Assembly: GCA_025594325.1 (NCBI GenBank) | Contig: JANHCV010000002.1 | Location: 744,001-808,000, forward strand | Length of the DNA: 64,000 nucleotides | Direction: 5' to 3' | Origin: Blastocladiella emersonii ATCC 22665 | Lineage: Eukaryota; Blastocladiomycota; Blastocladiomycetes; Blastocladiales; Blastocladiaceae | Shown: one piece after another, positions 31,038 to 40,509 of the stretch | Numbering within the stretch: the first letter of the stretch is position 1 | How the letters are laid out: the number at the start of each line of letters is the position of its first letter | Notes under the pieces: generated by a model | Told to the model about the DNA's origin: nothing | Seen by the model: only the letters and a program-made list of their open reading frames with translations | The model's database searches: none | Position numbers and translations under genes: made by a program

Positions 31038-33741
31038 CTACGAATGCGCCTCGGCGAGCTCGCGCAGCTGCCCGTCGCCGCCGCGGCACTCGATCGCAGG
31101 TACGACGAGCTCAGGCGCGGCGGGCGAGCCGATGCCGAGGTCGAGGATCGCGGCGCGGAGGGCCTCGACGAACTTATTGCGGTTGGCGAGCCGCTTGCCC
31201 ATATCCTGCCAGTTACCGCGGTGCGGGAGCGTGATGGAGCACTCGAGCAGGCCCTTGGCGAGGTCGATCGCGTTGACGCGGACGTCGACGATGCCCGAGG
31301 CCGGGAGGACAAAGTCGCGCGGGCACTCGGACGCGATCCACTCGCCCATGCGCGACTCGAGCTTGCGGACCGTCTCGCGCGACGTGGTCCAGTCGATGCG
31401 CAGGAGCAGGTCCTCGGACATGGCGCCCGACTCGCGGATGTTGTCGATGGGCTCCTTGGACAGCTGCGGCAGCGGGTAGTGCACGATCTTGCCGTCGCCG
31501 CGCTTGAGGACCGTCGTGAACACGTTGAGCGCCTGCACGAGGTAGACGGACCCGCCGACGATGATGCGGTCGTGGACGGCGAACGAGCGGTACGCGAAGA
31601 GGAAGAGCATGCACTCGAAGATGGTTTGCACTACGCGCGAGGATCATCGGGCGTTAGCCTCGGCGAGCGCGATTTGAGCGTTGAGAAGCGTACCCTGAGC
31701 CTTGACAATGAACGAGAACGGGACGAGCAGCGTGAGGACGGCGCTGAGGTCGAGCGAGATGCGGAACAGCGTGACGGTGAGCCAGATACTCAGCACGAGC
31801 GCGACAAACTTGACGAGCTGGTCGAGCGACGACACCATTTTCGCGGTATCGTCCATACCGGCCTCGACGGCGCGCAGCTCCTGGACGAGGTCGACGAGCA
31901 CCGCCGTGAGCTCGCTGCGCGAGCAGTCGCCGTTCCCGTCCTTGTCGAACAGGCGGAACGCGCGGCGGACGTCCGTCTGGCTGTCAAAGTAGGCCGCAAA
32001 CGACTCGGGCCCGAGCGTCACGCTGTCGTCGTCGTAGTCGTCCTCGCCGCCGCTGAGCGGGTTGCCCTCGTCGTCGACATCGATGGCCCGCTGCCGGCCG
32101 TCCTCGGGGACCTGCAGCTGCGGCGGGCGCAGCGCAATGAACAGCTCGCGCGCGAGCTCCTGCGCGGCGACGGTCGTCTGCGGCAGGCGGCGCACCATGG
32201 ACCGCACGGCCGTCGGGTCCAGCAGCGTCGACCCGAGCCACTGCGCCTGCCGCGCAAACAGCTGGCGCGCACGGGCTGCGATGCCGCCGCCACCCGCAGC
32301 GGCAGATGATGCGCCGGGACCGACGCCCATGGACCGCGGGCGCGGACGCCCATCGTTTCCTGCAGCGGCGCCGGCGCCCGCGCCGAACTGCACGCGGTCG
32401 AGTGCAGGCATGAGTCGGTCAACGACGGCGTCGGCGAAGCGGAGTCGCTTAATCCGGGTAGCGTAGGTGGTGCGGTGGAAGTGGAGGACGATGAGGGTGG
32501 TGATGAATCGCTGGGCGGTCCAGACAATGGAGATGAGGAGGACGGCGAGGAAGGCGACCGAGATGTAGTCCCACCACCACCACGGGCGCGTGGTGCTGGT
32601 CGGCGCGTCATGGGTCGAGATGAACTCGCGCTGCCAGCGCCACGAGTACTTGGAGAGGTCCTTGAGGCCCGAGGTGGCGGACGCGCCCGACGAGGTCGCA
32701 GGCCGGGTGCCGTTGACGGAGAGGCCGTCCTCGGGCAGGGCGACGGCCGACGACAGGTTCACGTCGCGTGCGACGAGGGCGTGCCACAGGATGTTGTTGA
32801 CGACGCACCACACGGTGATGGAGACGCGCGGGTGCAGGGCGCGGACGAGGACCATGAGGTTCTCGATGCGCTGTCGGTGCGAGCCGCGGAGCGCGAGTTT
32901 CAGCGAGCGCTCGAGTAGGGCGGGCAGCACGAGCAGGATGTAGCGGGCGGCCCAGTGCAGCGTGTAGGAGACCATGAGGTAGCCCGACCACAGCAGCAGC
33001 GGCATGCCGCCGAGGTTGATGTTGGAGGTCCACTCGGAGATGGGCCGCGGGCTCGAGACGTACTCGGTCGACGAGAAGAGGAGGTCCGGGATGCCGAGGA
33101 GGGTGAAGATGATGAGGTCGCCGAATAGGGCCTTGAGCTACACTCGATCGAGGTACTGTTAGCGCCCGTCGGAAATCAGCACACATGCAGCATACCAGAC
33201 ACTGGAGACCGAGCGGGAAGATGGCAAACAGCCTGCGCAGGCCCTCGCAGGTGCGCGTAGACTTCATGCTGCTGAGGTGCTGCGAGTCGTTGCGGCGCAT
33301 CTTGCGGCGTCGGCGCGCAGCCGCAGCGGCTGCGTTGTTCCCACCCGCCGTGGGCTCGTCGTCCGAGTCCGAGTCCGAGTCGGCGAGCGCCATGGCGGCG
33401 AGCGCGGACCGGTCCTCCTGCTGCTTCTGCTTACCCGACCCGCCCGGCGCGCCCGGCGCCATGCGCACGCTGCTGTGCAGGCGAGGATTAGACGACGACG
33501 CAGCGCCGGCGTTCTGGTACAGGCCCGACTGCTGCGACTGCGAGTGCGAGTGCGGGAAGTGATCGTTGGGTGTGGCGAGCCGCGTCGCGCCGCCGCCGTG
33601 CATGGGCAGCAGCGGGTGGTCGGTCGACACGTAGGGCTCGGAGCCGCGGCGCGCGTACGCCGAACGGGCCATGGGCGCGCCCGTCGGCAGCGGCGGCACG
33701 GGTGGCGCGGTGGCCGAGGCGTGGTATTGCTGTTGATTCAT
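31038..33741 (-). CDS. MscS-family mechanosensitive channel with EF-hand
   Basis: Exons 33741-33196, 33137-31694 and 31630-31038, with introns of 58 and 63 nt (the second carries a CTAAC branch), give 860 residues. A disordered Ser/Gln/Pro-rich N-terminus is followed by several transmembrane segments, a disordered loop, one canonical EF-hand loop DKDGNGDCSRSE at about 580-591, then two more membrane segments with LVPFSFIVKAQ leading across the splice into VQTIFECMLFLFAYRSFAVHDRIIVGG, the MscS pore-lining helix and beta-domain. Fungal Msy1/Msy2 share this EF-hand plus MscS plan and act in ER or plasma membrane during osmotic shock and calcium signalling. The splice between the pore helix and beta-domain is essential for the family match. 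Confidence 0.9.
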
Positions 33742-34324
33742 GGGGTGCAATGGTGGGTGTAGCGATGCGTTGCAGGTGGTGAGAGACGATGCTGGCCCGC
33801 TGGACGGGAGCAGGGATGGAGTGCGAGGGAGAGAGGGAGAAGGTTTGCGAGGGATAAGCGAAGCGCAGCGGAGAAGCGGCCCGCTGCAGCCTCGCAACGC
33901 CTCGTCTGTCTCCGCGGCCGCGGTCACGCGCTGCGCCGCACCACTCATCGCGGCGGTGTTGGCGGTGTGTTTTCGCTCGCTCGCCTTCCTGTTTTCCCAC
34001 CCGATCAGGTGCGAGACAGGGACGAAGACGGAGACTGAGTGGCGCAGCGCGTCTCGCACGGCCGCCGTGACCGCGCGAGTCACTCATCAGCGGCCCCATC
34101 ATCACGAGCAGGGACCGTCCGTCGATGGCCATGGCGCATGGCGTGAGCGCGGCGGTTGCTGACTCGGGTCTGTCCCGGACAAAGTGCCGGGGTTGCGCGC
34201 CAGCCGAGGACCCGGTCGCCCGTGGCGTTCCCCCGCGCCCGTCCCTGCTGGCTCTCCTTCTTCTTCCCTCCCTCTCTCCCACGCCTGTCCGCGACCATCC
34301 CAACCACGATACTCGCATGCAACC
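33742..34324. promoter_or_regulatory. divergent intergenic region, MscS channel / multipass membrane protein
   Basis: 583 bp between divergent start codons. No TATA box or complete bipartite element seen; a GACGCGC-like half site occurs on the minus strand near 34050 without a proper partner. Reading frames here are extensions of the flanking leaders. Confidence 0.35.
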
Positions 34325-35465
34325 ATGGCCGGCGGCTCCATCCCTGGCCTCACCTTCGAGTGGTCCGTCGTCGTGTCGGGCCTGATGGCCGGCGTCGTGT
34401 GCACGCTCGTGACGGTCGTCATCGAGAAGTTCGGCGGCGTCGTCGGCGGCATCCTCGGCAGCATGCCCACCACCATCATCCCGGCCGCGCTCGGCTTCTA
34501 CTACACGTTCATCGGGCTCGGGAGCGCCGACGGGACCACCCCGACGCAGGCCGGCGTGAGCGAGTTCCAGCGGTCCATGATCTCGTCGGTGCCCGGGATG
34601 CTGCTCAACGCACTGTACCTGCTCGCGTGGCGGGTTCGTAACCGTTGCATACTGCTGCCGTGTGTGAGTGTGAACTGACGACCCGAGTCTTTCGTAGTAC
34701 ATTCCGACCTACGTCCGCGCACGGTACCCGTCGCTCTCGCTGCTGCAGCTGCTCGCCGTCGTCTTCACCGCCGCCATCCTCATCTGGCTGGCCCTCGCCG
34801 TGGCCCTGGTCGTCGCGCTGCGCGAGCTCGCCGCCAACATCATCATCCCCGTCGACGGCGCGCCCGTGTCCTCGGCCATCAGTCCCGCCATGACCACGGC
34901 CTTCGCCATCGGGTTCGCGACTCTGGGGTTACAGATCGTCGCGGGCGTGGTGGCCGGGTGGACGCCGCCGCCCGCGCCCAAGAGCACCGCCAAGGTGCCT
35001 CCGGGCGTGCTGGTCCTGCGCGGCGTCGCGGCCGCGCTGGCAATTGGCGCCGCGATTGTGATCGGCAAGACGTCGTCGTGGGCGGGCGGGCTCGCGTCCG
35101 TGTTCCCCGTCATCTTCACGTCGAGCATCGTCGCCGTGTGGCTGTCGTCGGGCGAGGCCGTGTCGTCGGGCGCCATCGGCCCGCTCATGCTCGGGTCGGC
35201 CAGCGTGTCCGTGTTCTCGCTCGTGGCCGCGATCCTGGTCGGCGCCGATCTCGGGTTCGGCATCGTCATCGCCATCGCCTGGGTCGCGTCCGTCGTCGGG
35301 ATCACCGTCCCGAGCTTCCTCTACCTCCGGTGGCGGCGCGAGGTCACGGCATCGCATGCGCTGGTCGCGACCAAGGAAGAGGAAGCGTTCGCTGTTGAGG
35401 ATGAGGATGCGTTTGCGCTCAACCGCGCCGGCGAGTCGTCGTCGAGCACCATGGTGCGCGAATGA
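34325..35465 (+). CDS. multipass membrane protein, unknown family
   Basis: Exons 34325-34633 and 34698-35465, with a 64-nt intron (donor GTTCGT, TGAC branch-like sequence), give 358 residues. I count about nine hydrophobic segments, with a short acidic C-terminal tail. A distinctive stretch EKFGGVVGGILGSMPTTIIP joins the second and third segments; Gly-rich and Pro-containing, it resembles transporter half-helices, but I recognise no family. No signal peptide other than the first helix. Its stop codon lies 21 bp from the stop of the convergent WBP4-like gene. Confidence 0.8.
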
Positions 35466-35486
35466 CATGTAGAGTGAGCATACTAT

Positions 35487-36336
35487 TTATTTCTTGCGAA
35501 TCGGCCGGTTCCCGCCCTTGCGCTTCTTGAGCACCGGCGCCGACCCGTCGTCGGCTCGCGCCGCGCCGCCGAGCACCGTGTTCACGACGTTGATCGGGTC
35601 CGTGTCGAGCGTCGTGACGCGCTCCTCGACCACGAACCGCTTGCGCTTCAGCTCGCTCTCCTCCTGCTGCGCCGGCGGCGCCTGCTCGTCGGACGGTCGC
35701 GGCGGCTTCACGTCCTCGTCGACCTCGTCCTCGGCGTCATTCGCAGGCAGGATCACCTCCTCGACCACGGTCCACGCGCCGGGCTCGGCGGCCGGCGTCG
35801 TCTCGGGATCGGGGTCGAACTCGTCCGCGGCGGGTTCCGGTGCGGGCGCAGATGCCCGCGGCGCGGCCGTCGCCTTGGGAGGTTTCGCGGGTGCCGGTTT
35901 GCCCTTCTTGAGCTCGGCTGTCGCCTTGAGCTCGGCGGCCTCCGCGTCCATGCCCATCGCCATCAGATCCTTGACGTACGCGCGGTACGCCGACTACACA
36001 CGGGCATGCACGCGATGAGCCTCGCGGAGGAGCGCCGGCGGTGAGAGAAGAAACGCACCTCCTCGATCTGCGCGACCATGCGCTTGGTCTCCTCCTCTTC
36101 CTGCTTGCGCTTCGTCTCGGCCACGGCGATCTCGTTGATGAACCGCTCCATGTTGCGCTTGTGCGACGACTTGGTCTCATGGTGGTCGCGGCTCTAAGTC
36201 CCAAATACCGTCAACACGGTGCCCACGAGCGAACAATCGATGGCGCGCGTACGATCTTGTTGTCGGTGATGAACGTCTTGCAGTACTTGCACCAGTGCTT
36301 CGCGTTGCTCGCGCGGTACGGGTTATAGTCGGACAT
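35487..36336 (-). CDS. WBP4/FBP21-like spliceosomal zinc-finger protein
   Basis: Exons 36336-36253, 36193-36059 and 35993-35487, with introns of 59 and 65 nt, give 241 residues. The N-terminus is a U1-type (matrin) C2H2 finger: Cys16 and Cys19 in CKYC, and His33/His39 in HHETKSSHK formed across the first splice. A charged helix ETKRKQEEEETKRMVAQIEESAYRAYVKDL follows, the arrangement seen in WBP4. The rest is disordered, acidic, then basic (KKRKGGNRPIRKK, a likely nuclear signal). I see no WW domain, which animal WBP4 has; loss or a divergent family member are both possible. Expected role: pre-mRNA splicing factor in the nucleus. The stop codon overlaps an AATAAA-like sequence. Confidence 0.8.
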
Positions 36337-36515
36337 GGTTGGTACGTTGCAGGTAGTCGTGCTCCACGATGTGCGCTGGTTACATGAGGTGCTGCATGGA
36401 GACGTCGCAGAGAGTCGCACGTGTCGCGCCGACTTGGCGTGATACAGCGCGCGCCTCGCGTCGATCTTCGTTCTCTCTCCCCAACAACGTCTGACGAAGC
36501 CAACGTATCAACACC

Positions 36516-37289
36516 ATGCCTCTCGCGACGCCCGAGCTCTACGTCTACCCGACCTCGGCCGCCCTGAGCGCGGCGCTGGCCGACGCCGTGATCGCTTCGG
36601 CGCGCGCCTTCGTGCCCTCCGCCGCCGAGCCGCACTTTGTCGTTGCGCTGTCGGGCGGTTCTCTGCCGTCGATCCTGGGCGCTGGCCTGGCCGCGCGCAA
36701 GGGCGAGATCGACTGGTCGCGGTGGTGCGTGGTACTGGCCGACGAGCGGTGCGTTCCGGCGACGCACCCCGACAACAACCTGCGCGCGTGCCGCGAGGCG
36801 CTGCTGGACGCGGTCCCGATTCCGGCGTCGCAGCTGGTCGCCATCGACGACGCGCTGGTCGACGACGCCGAGGCCGCGGCCAAGGACTACGCGGCGCGGC
36901 TCCCGCGCACCATCCACCTCGCGCTGCTCGGCATGGGGCCCGACGGCCACACGTGCAGCCTTTTCCCCGGCCACGCGCTGGTCCAGCGCGACGACCCGGA
37001 GTCGACGCCGCGCGTCCTCGCGATCCACGACTCGCCCAAGCCGCCCGCCGCACGCATCACGCTGTCGCTGCCCGAGGTCCGCCGCGTCGCGGACGTCGTG
37101 TACGTGACGACGGGCGCCGCGAAGCAGCCCGTGCTCCGCGCCGTCATTGAGGACGGGCCCAAGTCCGGGTTCCCCGCCGCGCTCGCCGTGCCCGATGTCG
37201 CGGGTGGGCGGCTGCGCTGGTTCGTCGACGAGGCGGCTGCCGGCGAGATTGGCGAGGCGACGCGCGCTAAGCTTGCGGGCAAGCTGTAA
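36516..37289 (+). CDS. 6-phosphogluconolactonase
   Basis: A single exon of 257 residues, the normal family length. Motifs in order: VVALSGGSLPSIL, the substrate-binding DERCVPATHPDNN, and the signature LGMGPDGHTCSLFPGH, then ITLSLPEV and the VTTGAAKQP stretch. It hydrolyses 6-phosphogluconolactone in the oxidative pentose phosphate pathway, in the cytosol, supporting NADPH supply. Relatives in yeast are Sol3/Sol4. Its ATG is 180 bp from that of the divergent WBP4-like gene. Assignment is firm. Confidence 0.95.
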   Translation: MPLATPELYVYPTSAALSAALADAVIASARAFVPSAAEPHFVVALSGGSLPSILGAGLAARKGEIDWSRWCVVLADERCVPATHPDNNLRACREALLDAVPIPASQLVAIDDALVDDAEAAAKDYAARLPRTIHLALLGMGPDGHTCSLFPGHALVQRDDPESTPRVLAIHDSPKPPAARITLSLPEVRRVADVVYVTTGAAKQPVLRAVIEDGPKSGFPAALAVPDVAGGRLRWFVDEAAAGEIGEATRAKLAGKL

Positions 37290-37838
37290 GATACTGCACC
37301 GAATGCATTTTTTGATCCACGGCTGCCGAATCGCGTGTGTGTTCGTTCGCCGAGGAGGCCGACTGGGCCGTGGAGCAGGCCCTGGAGATGTTGACGGCGT
37401 TTTTCGGCGTGAGTGAGCACGGCGAGGTCATTGCGGCGGGCCATGTGGACGTGTTGTAATAAACCGGTTGCTACTACATGTTCAGCAAAGCGGCGACCAT
37501 GGTCGCGTCGCGCCTGACGACGGCCATGGTCGAGCGTCGACGCTCGATGGACGTCCACCGCGAGGAACCCGTCCATTCTCGTGACCAGCCGCGTTACGCG
37601 CAGCACTGCATGCAAATCGGGCGAGAGCAGCTGCGCTTATCAGCGCGAAATTGCGGGAGACGCGCGGCGGGAGACGCGGGGGTTGTTGTTTCCGATCGAG
37701 AGTGTGGTGTGGGTTCCGTCGGGCCGGGATTCTGCGTCTGCCAAGCTGCGGGTTCCGCGATTCCCGTCGGTCGCTCTCGCTCTCCTCAAGAACAGGGCTC
37801 TCCTCTCTCCATCGCTCAGCTCAACAACCTTGCACACC
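37290..37838. other. 549-bp intergenic region
   Basis: Holds the 3' end of the phosphogluconolactonase gene and the promoter of the following membrane protein. I find no TATA box, element or gene that I can support. Confidence 0.35.
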
Positions 37839-38774
37839 ATGCCATCAACAACACCACCCGCTGCACCGGCCAGCAGCATGTCGCTCGGGTCGCTGCCGAC
37901 CATCGACGAGGAGGGCGGCCCGCTCCCCGCACCCGCGCCAACCCCCGCCCCCGCCTCCATCGCTGCAACAGCAGCAGCCGCCGCCTCGATCCCGGCGCCG
38001 CCACACGCACCATCGCCGACGCCGACGCCACCCGCGTTTCCCACGCTGGCTGCGAGTCCGCTGCCGCCGCCGCCCAACACGCTGCGTCTGCTGCGCAAGC
38101 TGACGGGCCCAAAACCGCCGCACGTGTGCTTTGGACGTCTGGACCTGCGGCGGACGGTCCAATTCAGCACCTTCGTGTGCCTGTTCCTGTCGCTCGTCGG
38201 CGCAGTCGACGCGGCGCGGGTACTGCTGTACGTGCGGCGTTCCGCGGACGGGACGGTCGCGTCCTCGTCGCGCGGCGCCGTGGTCGCCGCGAGCGTTGCG
38301 GCGTGCACGCTCGCCGCGCACGTTGTGGGGACGCTGGTCGCGGCGGTCGGGTTCACGTGCGCGATCCTGCCGAGCACGCCGCCGCGCGCGGTGGTCCGCG
38401 GGTACCTCGCGACGGCGGGCGCGCACGCGGGCGCGCTGCTGGTGCTCGCCGTCGGGTGGCCGTGGTGGGTCGCGGCCATTGCGAACGATTCCGCCGACAT
38501 GCCGGTGCCGGTGCGCGCAGTGCTGCGGAACCCGCTGGCGCGGACCGCGCGGTGGATCGGGCTCGCCATGGTCGTCCTGGCTGCGGGGAGCTGGGCGCTA
38601 TACCTCAAGTACTACCGCGAGGTGGTCGCGGTCGCGCACCGCGTTGAGGACGACTCCGAGCTCGGCGGGAATGCGGCTGCGCGGCGTGTGGTGACGAGCA
38701 CAGCCGGGTCCGAGTGGACGCTGCTGAGCGACGCGCCCGCGACAAAGTCGGTGACGCCGCCCGTGGGAAAGTGA
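37839..38774 (+). CDS. four-transmembrane protein, unknown function
   Basis: A single exon of 311 residues. ATG 37839 is chosen because the frame upstream is leader-like. The first ~105 residues are Pro/Ala-rich and disordered; then four hydrophobic segments lie at about 108-130, 150-185, 190-212 and 230-250, with a short hydrophilic C-terminus. The four-helix layout with a long cytosolic N-tail is reminiscent of MARVEL- or tetraspan-like proteins, but conserved residues are not evident and I make no family claim. The stop is 41 bp from that of the convergent metaxin-like gene. Confidence 0.75.
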   Translation: MPSTTPPAAPASSMSLGSLPTIDEEGGPLPAPAPTPAPASIAATAAAAASIPAPPHAPSPTPTPPAFPTLAASPLPPPPNTLRLLRKLTGPKPPHVCFGRLDLRRTVQFSTFVCLFLSLVGAVDAARVLLYVRRSADGTVASSSRGAVVAASVAACTLAAHVVGTLVAAVGFTCAILPSTPPRAVVRGYLATAGAHAGALLVLAVGWPWWVAAIANDSADMPVPVRAVLRNPLARTARWIGLAMVVLAAGSWALYLKYYREVVAVAHRVEDDSELGGNAAARRVVTSTAGSEWTLLSDAPATKSVTPPVGK

Positions 38775-38814
38775 GCTACGCGACGATGATGATTGATGAC
38801 CAAAATATACTAGA

Positions 38815-40230
38815 CTACGCCGACGGCGACGCCGGACTCGCGCTCGCCGCGCCCGCGACCGTGACGGGCACCTCGACGCCGCACCGGCGCAGGGGCTTGA
38901 CATTCATCTCGTACTTGCGGAACCACTTGTTCCAGATATCCTTGGAGTACTGGAACAGCTTGGCGTGCGCGATGACGAGCCCGCGGAGCTTGTCGGCGGG
39001 GAAGTCGGCCGACAGGATCGAGTGGATCGTGGCGAACAGGAGCGCGTCGATGAACGACGGCGAGTCCCCGAAAAAGTACGCCGAGTCGCCGAGCCGGACC
39101 GCGATCGCCTCGAGCGCGTCGGCCGCCGCCGCATACACGTCCTCAGAGGACCGCGCCGCCGCGTCCTCGCCGTACCGCGTCGCGAGGTGCTTGGCGACGT
39201 CGGCCGCGCGCGACTCGAGGATCAGGGCGTCGACCGGGCGCGGGTACACGCCGCGCGTATACAGCGCCGCCATGGCGGGCCGGTTGCGCGGCTCGCGCCA
39301 CCAGTTGTGCATGAGCGCGGGCCACAGCGCCGTGTCGATGAGCGCGAGGTACATGTGCGCGAGGGCGCGCGCGTCGCCGGCCGCGGGGAGGTCTTCCGGT
39401 GTCAGGAGCCGCGCCGCGTCCGCTGGGCGGGCACCGCGCGCCACGTCCGCGACAACCGCCGCGACCGTCGCGGGGGCGTGCGCGCGCGTGCCAATGTACC
39501 GGAGCAGGCGGTCGCGGGACGCGAACACGCGGCCCTTTTCGGTGACGAGGAACGGGAGCGCGCCCGTGGGCGACATGAGCGGCTCGTCGCACAGGACCAG
39601 GTCGTACTTGATGCCCGAGAACTGCAGGTACGTCTGCCACACGAGGCACTCCGGGTCCGAGCTCGCCCACGAGTTCTTCTGGCGCGGCCACCGCGGACGG
39701 TGCACGTACAGCGTCGGCGCGTTGCTGATGGGCGCGGGCGCCGGCTGGATCGGCGGCAGGATCGCGAGCGGGAACGTGATGCGCGACGCGCGGTGCACGG
39801 CGGAGCGGACCCGGGACGCGACGGAGCGTAGCGTGCGTGAGATGGGGGACTCGTTCGGGTCGCCGAGGTCGCGCTCGGACACGTCCTCGTCGTCATCGTC
39901 GGTGGCGTCGGCGTCGTCGCTGAGGACGGCCGACGACTCGAGGAACGTCTCGGTGAGCCCGGCGGCCGTCGCCGATCCCGCCTCCTCGTCGTCGTCCTCG
40001 TCCTCGTAGGTGACCTGGGTCGAGGTTGCCGCCTCACTAGCATCCTCCTCGCTGTGGGCCGCCACAACGGGCGACGCGGGAGCAGCCGGTGCCGGCGACG
40101 GAGAGCGAGACCGGGTGACGGCGGTGCCGGTGCTACCCGCGCGCTCGGGCGACTGCGGCAGCCGGATCTGGGTCGGGTCCGGAGAGTCGGCCATGGTCGC
40201 GGTCGGTTCGTTGCGTTGCATGAGCGTCAA
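38815..40230 (-). CDS. metaxin-like protein (mitochondrial SAM complex, GST fold)
   Basis: A single exon of 471 residues (459 if ATG 40194 is used). About 150 N-terminal residues are acidic and disordered. A thioredoxin/GST-N-like part follows with SSDPECLVWQTYLQFSGIKY and SPTGALPFLVTEKGRVF, matching metaxin's DPxCLAxQTYLKFS and SPSGxLPxL; the C-terminal GST part ends with YFFGDSPSFIDALLFATI, a strong metaxin signature. Metaxins and yeast Sam35/Sam37 help insert beta-barrel proteins into the mitochondrial outer membrane. I see no C-terminal hydrophobic anchor, so it may be closer to the metaxin-2/Sam35 branch. The long acidic N-extension is unusual. Confidence 0.82.
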   Translation of the reverse strand: MTLMQRNEPTATMADSPDPTQIRLPQSPERAGSTGTAVTRSRSPSPAPAAPASPVVAAHSEEDASEAATSTQVTYEDEDDDEEAGSATAAGLTETFLESSAVLSDDADATDDDDEDVSERDLGDPNESPISRTLRSVASRVRSAVHRASRITFPLAILPPIQPAPAPISNAPTLYVHRPRWPRQKNSWASSDPECLVWQTYLQFSGIKYDLVLCDEPLMSPTGALPFLVTEKGRVFASRDRLLRYIGTRAHAPATVAAVVADVARGARPADAARLLTPEDLPAAGDARALAHMYLALIDTALWPALMHNWWREPRNRPAMAALYTRGVYPRPVDALILESRAADVAKHLATRYGEDAAARSSEDVYAAAADALEAIAVRLGDSAYFFGDSPSFIDALLFATIHSILSADFPADKLRGLVIAHAKLFQYSKDIWNKWFRKYEMNVKPLRRCGVEVPVTVAGAASASPASPSA

Positions 40231-40434
40231 GGGGAGCGGCGATCGGCCACGGCGAGCGGGCGAGAAGACTAGCGGAAGCGCGTCGGTTTCGCATCAGCTG
40301 ACGAGCCGGTGTTGCGGGTGCCACGCGCGTCAACTTGTCTCTCACTTCCTCTCCTCGGTTGCTTCGCGGTGCGATGTGGAGGTACTCACTAGATCTATAT
40401 CGTCGTCACAATAAATACGCCCCTCGGTCCGGGG

Positions 40435-40500
40435 CCTCAACAAAAAAAAAAGCTACTACTACTACTGCATGCACGCACGCGCGCGCGCGCTTGCTCGCTT
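40435..40500. repeat. simple-sequence cluster: poly-A, (CTA)n, (GC)n
   Basis: A run of ten or so A, then four to five CTA units, GCACGCACGC and a GC dinucleotide run lie back to back just downstream of the stop of the large His/Pro-rich gene on the minus strand. Probably slippage-prone 3' flank. Confidence 0.8.
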
Positions 40501-40509
40501 GCGTGGCCC

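Noticed and set aside
37478-38647. 389-codon frame overlapping the four-TM protein
   Set aside because: It is a shadow in another frame; the selected frame has four clear hydrophobic segments and a proper start.
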